Shown here one piece after another: positions 44,401 to 64,000 of a stretch of DNA of 64,000 nucleotides; positions within the stretch are counted from its first letter, which is position 1, and each line of letters opens with the position of its first letter. The DNA comes from Echinometra lucunter (taxonomy: Eukaryota > Echinodermata > Echinoidea > Camarodonta > Echinometridae), in contig CM057160.1 in the NCBI GenBank assembly GCA_029962745.1, forward strand, positions 412,501-476,500. The letters run 5' to 3'. The translations under genes and the position numbers were made by a program. The notes beneath the pieces were generated by a model that made no database searches, was not told the origin of the DNA, and worked only from the letters and a program-made list of their open reading frames with translations.

Positions 44401-46820
44401 CTAAAGTAAAGTCCTCAGTTTTCCATGTTAAAAACAGAAAAATTTTACGGAATTCGGGAAGTACACAGAATTCACGGAATTCACGTGATTTCAAAGAAAT
44501 ATGAATTACAAAAAATACAGCGAAAAACTGTAAAACAAGCAAAATCCAATAAAACCAAAACCGTACATCAGCAAAAAAATCTGAATCAAACCACCCGTAG
44601 ATCAAAACGCCGTTTTGAATAGCGAAACTAATTGCCGACGCGATCGCAAAATACATTGACTTAGATCTTCTATAATAGGGAAGAAAAGTTTGGATTCTAC
44701 TTACCAGCAATGTTCCTGAGGCTCTCAATTTTCCCCTTTCTGCTTCATATCTGATGAATGAACTGAAAATGGTGAATTTTAAGAAGAATACTGACGCTTA
44801 TCAGACTCGTAGGTCGACAGCATTCCGTCGAGTAACCAACAGAAAAGCATGCTATGTAGTTTTGGTACAGAATTGTCACTTTTGCGGGACAAGGTCAATT
44901 CATTGACCGTGTACACATGATGAGTGGTAGTCCTTTGCCAGGACTGTTCTACTTTTCAGTTACGTTGTTGATCAATAACACAATCTTTTGACCTCTACGC
45001 CCGAAATGAAAACAGCCGAAGGGCGTGAAAGAGGGGATAGCGCGCAGGGGATGGAGAATGAAGCAAATGGAGAGAAATAACAAGTACACCGACGGCGTGA
45101 AAGAGGGGATAGCGCGATCACTGGGGAAGGCGCGCAGGGGATGGAGAATGAAGCAAATGGAGAGAAATAACAAGTACACCGACGGCGTGAAAGAGGGGAT
45201 AGCGCGATCACTGGGGAAGGCGCGCAGGGGATGGAGAATGAAGCAAATGGAGAGAAATAACAAGTACACCGACGTCTAGAATCTAGACTAGATGAGTGGA
45301 TCAAAGCTGTCCCCAGTGTTTAGCATGTGTTCACGAAGCTTCAGTTGCATCTTCATGTATACTGCAGTGCAATATACATGTATTAGGGTAACTTACGTTT
45401 GGTTGTTTTTTCTTTAGATTTTTACTATTTACGATTGCTTTGTCATGTTTTGTACTAGACCGAAGTGTTCTGTCTCTAACAGTCGTCGTTAGCCTCTTAT
45501 AATTGTAGGGTCTGCACTCCTCCTTTTTTTTTTTACTCCTCTTTTTTTTTTTCTGAAAAGGAGGAGTGCCGACCCTACCATTATAAGAGGCTAACAACGA
45601 CTGTTAGAGACAGAACACTTCGGTCTAGTTTTGTACATGCCACCGAAGAATATGGAATTTGAAGTTAAGAACACCACAGAACATGGAATTTGCATTTTAG
45701 AAAACAGAAATCTGGGGGCTTTACTCTAAGGCAGTGTATACAGCCACACGCGTGTGTCTTTACCTTACGGCCACACGTGTGTGGTTGTATCCACAGCATC
45801 GACATGAGGATACAGCCACACTCACTGAATTCCCACTTATACTCTGCACCGCTACAGCTATCGCTAGTGTGTATGTATGCACTGCACTGCACAAGCGATG
45901 TGTCTGTGTTGCCAAACCCTAAAACTTGGATCGTCACGAAGGTTTTAATCTCTTGAAATTCACTGAAATACAAACAATATTGTACTATATTGTCACCTGC
46001 TTGCTGACCAGATGAGAATGAGGGGAAAATATTGTTTGTATAATAAATGAAATCGAGAGATAAAACCTTTGCGACGATTCAAGTTTTGCAAGTCGCAACA
46101 CATACCATCGCATGAATACACATCGCTTGTCATGCTTGTGCAGTGCACACTAGCGATAGCTGTCGCGGTACAGACTTCAAGTGGGAATTCAGACAAGTGT
46201 GGCTGTATCCTCATATCGATGCTGTGGATACAACCACACGCGTGTGGCCGTAAGTTAAAGACACACGCGTGTGGCTGTATACACTGCCTTACTCTAAAGT
46301 CTAAACAATAAACAAAACTTTTATTGCATCCTTTTTCACTACCATATTTTAAAAATACATATTCATTAACATGTTTGTTTATTTGAAAAGAAGAAAACTA
46401 GCAAATGACAGCGCACCAATCATTGCCAAATTTAAGCTCACCATACTCATGATCAGATGATACTAAGAATATAAATTTATTTCTTCACAAGGTAGATCTA
46501 TACCAACCTCAATTAAAAAAAAACAGCAAAGAAAACAAAGACAAAAGTCAGAAGTCTAACTGTTAACTCTAACAAGGTTAGGCACGGGAGATTCACTTTA
46601 TTTTTTTAGTCATGTTAGTCATACTCATAGTGTAAGTGTTAATTTTCCAACGACTAAAAAATTAAAGTGAATCTCCAATGCCTAACCTTGTTAGACTTAG
46701 AGTTAGTCTTTTGACTTTTGTCTTTGTTACCTGCATTGGAAAGACTGCAGACTTGTTCCCAACATATCCTGAGACAACGTGACTCTGGATTGAGATCACT
46801 CTGTGGTCGGGCAGTGCCAT
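34767..46820 (-). CDS. Pyridoxal kinase (PDXK), seven coding exons
   Basis: Joining seven exons (46820-46731, 43119-42960, 39450-39246, 37280-37132, 36043-35922, 35465-35399, 34876-34767) gives 903 nt, a 300-residue pyridoxal kinase. All junctions are GT-AG and in phase. The cytosolic enzyme phosphorylates pyridoxal, pyridoxine and pyridoxamine with ATP to supply PLP; it belongs to the ribokinase-like family. Visible motifs are [13 protein letters not shown] (10-22), CDPVLGD (113-119), [12 protein letters not shown] in exon 3, and the signature FTGTGDLF (219-226) with catalytic D224. The C terminus [13 protein letters not shown] matches the family. Length fits the usual 310 or so. The start is M-A-L-P-D-H at 46820. 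Oddities: exons 2, 3 and 7 are each tandemly reduplicated from their 3' splice sites, so which terminal exon copy is used is not certain. It shares a promoter region with the divergent BDH2 gene. Confidence 0.93.
35399..35465 (-). CDS. PDXK exon 6
   Basis: Encodes [20 protein letters not shown] and AQ after a TATAG acceptor; donor GTAAGAG. It is 67 nt, phase 0 to 1. It matches the helix preceding the C terminus in pyridoxal kinases. Confidence 0.9.
35922..36043 (-). CDS. PDXK exon 5, with the catalytic GTGD
   Basis: Begins after TTGACAG, holds the anion-hole and catalytic-base motif [20 protein letters not shown], and ends before GTAAGA. It is 122 nt, phase 1 to 0. Confidence 0.93.
36175..36945. 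mobile_element. Foldback element in PDXK intron 4
   Basis: Left-arm blocks tattcattagagtaaat (near 36232) and caagctctgattggctgtca (near 36330) reappear inverted on the right as atttactctaatgaat (near 36847) and tgacaaccaatcagagctgg (near 36756). The arms are about 200 bp and moderately diverged. Confidence 0.65.
37132..37280 (-). CDS. PDXK exon 4
   Basis: Begins after TTTCTTCAG with [17 protein letters not shown], includes KTVVLSSYE, and ends before GTTAGT. It is 149 nt, phase 2 to 1. Confidence 0.92.
37780..38455. repeat. CA and ATC microsatellites with an inserted element
   Basis: A (CA)n/C-run tract at 37780-37862 and (ATC)n tracts near 37976-38045 and 38385-38450 lie in PDXK intron 3. 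Between the ATC tracts is about 340 bp of GC-richer sequence bounded on each side by atcagcagca, which suggests an insertion with a target duplication of about 10 bp. Duplication within a microsatellite is ambiguous, however. Confidence 0.55.
39246..39450 (-). CDS. PDXK exon 3
   Basis: Begins after CTTTTTCAG with (G)[12 protein letters not shown] and ends before GTGAGT. It contains [16 protein letters not shown] and [12 protein letters not shown]. It is 205 nt, phase 1 to 2. Residues 84-106 are reiterated 24 times, counting this copy, in the array immediately upstream. Confidence 0.93.
39451..41705. repeat. Array of PDXK exon-3 acceptor plus first 70 nt (96-97-bp unit)
   Basis: Counting the true exon start at 39450, the junction word (c/t)gtaac occurs 24 times, from 39445 to 41670, with spacing 95-97 bp. 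Each unit on the minus strand is about 27 nt of intron end (gaattcaatctgttttcag), then the exon-3 codons for GY(V/I)GSESFLYEV through KELKEAN, then the next intron fragment. Copies differ from the real exon mostly by synonymous changes. No unit contains the rest of the exon or a 5' splice site. A few units at the 41.4-41.7-kb end are 96 bp and stay open in frame through the intron piece. Confidence 0.95.
42960..43119 (-). CDS. PDXK exon 2
   Basis: Begins after CTTCAAG with [13 protein letters not shown] and ends LLT plus one base before GTATTC. It carries [14 protein letters not shown], equivalent to the family's HTGYxxxxGQVL. It is 160 nt, phase 0 to phase 1. Its first 70 nt and adjoining intron are duplicated just upstream (43169-43287). 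Confidence 0.92.
43169..43287. repeat. Duplicate of PDXK exon-2 acceptor and first 70 nt
   Basis: Sequence 43050-43168 is repeated at 43169-43287 with a 119-bp period. The extra copy includes the intron end, the acceptor (junction near 43238) and codons [10 protein letters not shown] through GYKHF, then breaks into the adjacent copy. It lies upstream of the real exon in the direction of transcription. Confidence 0.9.
43430..43525 (+). mobile_element. SINE 3' fragment with ATT tail
   Basis: A gcgcccttgagcac...gcgcattataaatac segment running into (ATT)n at 43505-43523 resembles tRNA-SINE tails. The promoter boxes are missing, so it is 5' truncated. Confidence 0.4.
43994..44914. mobile_element. 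Inverted-repeat element, about 320-bp arms (PDXK intron 1)
   Basis: The left arm 43994-44314 and right arm 44591-44914 are reverse complements at roughly 90% identity by eye. Shared blocks include aactacatagcatgctttt, cagttcattcatcagatatg and aattagtttcgc. The 276-bp loop is AT-rich. Open frames within are symmetric between arms and not convincing genes. Confidence 0.85.
45023..45275. repeat. 90-bp tandem repeat, three copies
   Basis: The word gcgtgaaagaggggatagcg starts at 45023, 45095 and 45185. The last two units are 90 bp and essentially identical; the first lacks 18 bp. A 30-codon period keeps frames open on both strands, but nothing suggests translation. Confidence 0.9.
45454..45628. 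mobile_element. Short palindromic element around a pyrimidine loop
   Basis: Arms of about 75 bp: ctagaccgaagtgttctgtc from 45454 is matched inverted by gacagaacacttcggtctag to 45628. The interior near 45519-45560 is poly-T with ggaggag/ctcctcc stems. Confidence 0.8.
45730..46288. mobile_element. Long-TIR foldback with 9-bp target duplication (MULE-like)
   Basis: Outer ends ggcagtgtatacagcc and ggctgtatacactgcc are perfect inverted repeats. Homology continues with gaps through most of both arms to near 46000. Immediately outside both ends is ttactctaa (45721-45729 and 46289-46297), a perfect 9-bp direct repeat. Long inverted ends with a 9-bp duplication point to Mutator-like mobilisation. No transposase is inside. 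Confidence 0.8.
46534..46728. mobile_element. Palindromic element abutting the PDXK exon-1 splice donor
   Basis: The left arm starts aacaaagacaaaagtca at 46534; the right arm ends tgacttttgtctttgtt at 46728. About 78 bp is paired on each side, with a loop near 46613-46650. The right arm ends within the PDXK intron-1 donor (minus-strand GTAACAAAG at 46730-46722). Confidence 0.8.
46731..46820 (-). CDS. PDXK exon 1 (coding part)
   Basis: Thirty codons from ATG, containing the substrate-site strand [13 protein letters not shown]. The exon ends CAG|GTAACAAAG, phase 0. The donor lies at the end of an inverted-repeat arm in intron 1. Confidence 0.93.
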
Positions 46821-47127
46821 ATTTGATGCCTAATTTCAGATTGGTCCTCCCTTGTATTCGGTTACGTAAGACAGCACAAAGCTTAAGAACAAATGTGTGG
46901 GACTGTACTGTATACTACAGCAGATTGCTCGAACTCGCTCTCTAACAGTTACATATCAGATGAAAGAGGGATTTTGCGCTATCGCGATAACACGTTGTGC
47001 GCTGAGAGATGGCTTCATGGGGCCGGGGCCGGGGGTGTGACCAAAGAAGGGGTGTCTCCTTTGGTATGTATACCGCTACGTACGGTACTTCGAAGCAATC
47101 CCGATAATATATGCAGATGCTTCAGGC
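46821..47127. promoter_or_regulatory. Shared head-to-head promoter region of PDXK and BDH2
   Basis: 307 bp separate the two start codons. Visible candidates are a minus-strand CCAAT (attgg near 46842), the palindrome ttacgtaa near 46862, the palindrome ctatcgcgata near 46979 and a GC-rich ggggccggggccggggg near 47018. No TATA box is evident. Because PDXK and BDH2 diverge from here, a bidirectional promoter is likely; transcription start sites are unknown. Confidence 0.55.
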
Positions 47128-60214
<13,087 letters not shown>

Positions 60215-60254
60215 TAAAAACCAGTTCTATTTGTAGTCATTACCTCAGTCAGAT

Positions 60255-60390
60255 GAGAGTTGTTACCAGCAGTGAACAAGATCTGCAGTGTACAAGTGGA
60301 AAGGAACAATGTAGAGTAAATTAGGTCCATATACCAATCCCACCGGGAACAATGTAGAGTAAATTAGGTCCATATACCAATCCCACCAGT
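60255..60390. repeat. Short direct duplication in BDH2 intron 6
   Basis: gtagagtaaattaggtccat and the following bases occur twice, at about 60310 and 60353, a 43-bp period. Confidence 0.8.
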
Positions 60391-60654
60391 AAGTTCATAT
60401 TGATCAGGGTTCTTTTTGTTCTACTCAGTAAGTTTGGTATTCATAATGTATATTTAATTATATTTTTGTATATCAACAGGACAGTTAATACAGTGGGATC
60501 ACATTCCACAATCAGTATAAAACATCTTCAAATTAGTGGCCGATAGACATAGAAGTATGTAAAAATATCATATGACCCAGGACTATCATTAGAGCATAAA
60601 GAAAGTGGGGAGGGGAGCATACCTCACTGTGAGGATGAGAGTATTTGCTGCAAA

Positions 60655-62995
60655 AGCCTTCATGGCTATCTAAGAATCTTTGTACCTTTTGATATGATTA
60701 CACACCACAAAGCCTTCATGGCTATCTAAGAATCTTTGTACCTTTTGATATGATTACACACAACAAAGCCTTCATGGCTATCTAAGAATCTTTGTACCTT
60801 TTCATATGATTACAAACCACAAAGCCTTCATGGCTATCTAAGAATCTTTGTACCTTTTGATATGATTACACACCACAAAGCCTTCATGGCTATCTAAGAA
60901 TCTTTGTACCATTTGATATGATTACACACCACAAAGCCTTCATGGCTATCTAAGAATCTCTGTACCTTTTGATATGATTACACACCACAAAGCCTTCATG
61001 GCTATCTAAGAATCTTTGTACCTTTTGATATGATTACACACCACAAAGCCTTCATGGCTATCTAAGAATCTTTGTACCTTTTGATATGATTACACACCAC
61101 AAAGCCTTCATGGCTATCTAAGAATCTTTGTACCTTTTAATATGATTACACACCACAAAGCCTTCATGGCTATCTAAGAATCTTTGTACCTTTTGATATG
61201 ATTACACACCACAAAGCCTTCATGGTTGTCTAAGAATCTTTGTACCTTTTGATATGATTACACACCACAAAGCCTTCATGGCTATCTAAGAATCTTTGTA
61301 CCTTTTCATATGATTACACACCACAAAGCCTTCATGGCTATCTAAGAATCTTTGTACCTTTTGATATGATTACACACCACAAAGCCTTCATGGCTATCTA
61401 AAAATCTTTGTACCTTTTGATATGATTACACACCACAAAGAAGCCTTCATGGCTATCTAAGAATCTTTGTACCTTTTGATATGATTACACACCACAAAGC
61501 CTTCATGGCTATCTAAGAATCTTTGTACCTTTTGATATGATTACACACCGCAAAGCCTTCATGGCTATCTAAGAATCTTTGTACCTTTTGATATGATTAC
61601 ACACCACAAAGCCTTCATGGCTATCTAAGAATCTTTGTACCTTTTGATATGATTACACACCACAAAGCCTTCATGGCTGTCTAAGAATCTTTGTACCTTT
61701 TCATATGATTACACACCACAAAGCCTTCATGGCTATCTAAGAATCTTTGTACCTTTTCATATGATTACACACCACAAAGCCTTCATGGCTATCTAAGAAT
61801 CTTTGTACCTTTTCATATGATTACACACCACAAAGCCTTCATGGCTATCTAAGAATCTTTGTACCTTTTGATATGATTACACACCACAAAGCCTTCATGG
61901 CTATCTAAAAATCTTTGTACCTTTTGATATGATTACACACCACAAAGCCTTCATGGCTATCTAAGAAACTTTGTACCTTTTCATATGATTACACACCACA
62001 AAGAAGCCTTCATGGCTATCTAAGAATCTTTGTTCCTTTTGATATGATTACACACCACAAAGCCTTCATGGCTATCTAAGAATCTTTGTACCTTTTGATA
62101 TGATTACACACTGCAAAGCCTTCATGGCTATCTAAGAAACTTTGTACCTTTTGATATGATTACACACCACAAAGCCTTCATGGCTATCTAAGAATCTTTG
62201 TACCTTTTGATATGATTACACACCACAAAGCCTTCATGGCTATCTAAGAATCTTTGTTCCTTTTGATATGATTACACACCACAAAGCCTTCATGGCTATC
62301 TAAGAATCTTTGTACCTTTTGATATGATTACACACCGCAAAGCCTTCATGGCTATCTAAGAAACTTTGTACCTTTTGATATGATTACACACCACAAAGCC
62401 TTCATGGCTATCTAAGAATCTTTGTACCTTTTGATATGATTACACACCACAAAGCCTTCATGGCTATCTAAGAATCTTTGTACCTTTTGATATGATTACA
62501 CACCACAAAGCCTTCATGGCTGTCTAAGAATCTTTGTACCTTTTGATATGATTACACACTACAAAGCCTTCATGGCTATCTAAGAATCTTTGTACCTTTT
62601 CATATGATTACACACCACAAAGCCTTCATGGCTATCTAAGAATCTTTGTACCTTTTCATATGATTACACACCACAAAGCCTTCATGGCTATCTAAGAATC
62701 TTTGTACCTTTTGATATGATTACACACCACAAAGCCTTCATGGCTATCTAAGAATCTTTGTACCTTTTAATATGATTACACACCACAAAGCCTTCATGGC
62801 TATCTAAGAAACTTTGTACCTTTTGATATGATTACACACCACAAAGCCTTCATGGCTATCTAAGAATCTTTGTACCTTTTCATATGATTACACACCACAT
62901 AGCCTTCATGGCTGTCTAAGAATCTTTGTACCTTTTGATATGATTACACACCACAAAGCCTTCATGGCTATCTAAGAATCTTTGTACCTTTTGAT
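60655..62995. repeat. 56-bp minisatellite, 42 copies (BDH2 intron 6)
   Basis: The word catggc recurs from 60661 to 62963; allowing for two 3-bp insertions (aaagaagcc near 61437 and 61999), the spacing is exactly 56 bp, giving 42 copies. Units are highly alike, with recurring variants (ttttgat/ttttcat, tatcta/tgtcta, accaca/accgca) shared among non-adjacent copies, a sign of unequal exchange or gene conversion. No open frame or splice motif is preserved. Confidence 0.97.
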
Positions 62996-63418
62996 TTTGG
63001 TGGCAAAAAGAGCATTGGGGTGAAACTGATTATATGTAAATATATTCTCTCATTGTCTGTCTTGCATAAAAAGATATGTTTCAATGTGAGATCATGTGAT
63101 ATCATGATTTCCTTTGAATTTTAGTGTAAATGTCTGAAAGGAACATAATAGAATGGTTATACTCTGCACTACCCCTGCATGGCAACAACTCCCTGCACGA
63201 CATTCATAGGACTTTGTTGCGTTTGTCGTACAGTACATTTTCTGTTGGTTTAACGCCTGTGCAGGCACTGTGTGATACGGTATCGACACTTTTTCAGGGA
63301 CTCGAAAACTAAGTTTTGACATTTTGATTGTAAAATACGCCCACTTGAGTGAGTTGTTGTGTTGTTATGTAATAGCCTTCACATCATAATAGTTTTAGCA
63401 TGTAGTCTTTCATATCAT
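62996..63418. other. Intronic sequence after the minisatellite
   Basis: No BDH2 exon found; the two expected C-terminal exons are not present here. Nothing else recognised. Confidence 0.45.
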
Positions 63419-63815
63419 CGGGGAGCGAGTTGGCTCAGTTGCCCGTTGAACCAAAGATCGTTGGTTTGAGTCCACTCCAGGCAGATGACTGAAGCCTGCG
63501 TTATGTGTTAACGTACCCCTCCCCTGTTTCATAGACACAGGCTATGTTACAGTGGAAAACACTCTGGATAGGATGTTAAATGAAGGCCCAATGTAGAGGA
63601 GAATCGCCACCTTTGCTCGTTAAGAAGCCACCGCACTATTCATATAAGAATAGGGGGAAACCCCGCTGTAGTGGTCCACTTGCACACCTCAGTCAGTTAT
63701 ATTGGGAGGAGAGACCCGAGGGTTACACTGATTCAGTTGAATTCGCTTTTCGCCTCCCAGGCACAGGTGATGCCAGACAAATAATAATAATAATAGTATA
63801 ATAATAATAATGGAT
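63419..63815 (+). mobile_element. tRNA-derived SINE with (AAT)n tail
   Basis: A head with A-box-like GAGTTGGCTCAGTTGCCCG and B-box-like GGTTTGAGTCC, about 340 bp of body, and an (AAT)n tail at 63778-63811. It lies in BDH2 intron 6. Confidence 0.7.
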
Positions 63816-64000
63816 TCATATAGTGAAAGTTACTTTTTTTTAAGATTTCCAAAAACTATACATTATCTTTAAAGATTGTAGTGCTGTGCACTGCCACAAT
63901 ATACTCTTCTCTCTAGGCATTGTACACAGTACATAAATGTCACCGTGTTTGATCAGGGATAGTAAGTTAATAGAGTACTCTTCAAAAGTAACATTGATAT

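Noticed and set aside
44949..45304. Frames of 84-110 residues on both strands
   Set aside because: Produced by a nearly perfect 90-bp tandem repeat; simultaneous openness on both strands argues against coding.
45690..46311. Paired frames around [13 protein letters not shown] peptides
   Set aside because: Symmetric products of the MULE-like foldback arms.
60655..62995. CRISPR-like regular repeats
   Set aside because: Units are contiguous 56-bp copies with no unique spacers, in a eukaryotic intron. It is a minisatellite.

Overview
This is a eukaryotic genomic window, most likely from a marine deuterostome invertebrate. An echinoderm such as a sea urchin is my best guess. The grounds are AT-rich DNA with long G/C homopolymers and many ATG/ATC microsatellites, genes split by GT-AG introns, single-exon immunoglobulin-superfamily receptors, non-LTR retrotransposons with an N-terminal 2A-like motif, and dense miniature transposons. 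The species is inference; no alignment could be run.

Layout. 1-9 kb is repeats: a large foldback element at 1.4-2.5 kb, a decayed LINE reverse transcriptase at 2.5-4.4 kb, a second LINE tail, a 91-bp tandem repeat and a GAGTCC repeat. 9-18 kb holds two unrelated-looking Ig-superfamily membrane proteins: a 340-residue minus-strand protein whose first Ig-like domain lacks the canonical cysteines, and a 724-residue plus-strand receptor with four Ig domains, one membrane span and a tyrosine-rich tail. A foldback element and a region of degenerate 'AGTGCCC' repeats lie between them. 19-24 kb is a mobile-element graveyard, including a hAT-like non-autonomous element with a perfect 8-bp target duplication. 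24.9-29.9 kb is a nearly intact LINE (endonuclease plus reverse transcriptase) broken by one frameshift and by a 1.4-kb terminal-inverted-repeat insertion.

33.3-60.2 kb holds two conserved housekeeping genes in head-to-head orientation, separated by about 307 bp: pyridoxal kinase (PDXK, minus strand, seven coding exons, complete, 300 residues) and a BDH2/DHRS6-type short-chain dehydrogenase (plus strand, six exons seen, last exon(s) beyond the window). I assembled both by reading exon junctions; phases and splice sites agree throughout.

The most striking feature is inside PDXK. Three of its exons are embedded in tandem arrays that start at the exon's own 3' splice site: about 12 copies of the whole terminal exon (133-bp unit), 24 copies of intron end plus the first 70 nt of exon 3 (96-97-bp unit), and one extra copy of intron end plus the first 70 nt of exon 2 (119-bp unit). 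Intron 1 also carries four inverted repeats; one ends on the intron-1 5' splice site. The BDH2 introns carry their own minisatellites (64-bp, 49-bp, and a 42-copy 56-bp array) and several MITE-like elements.
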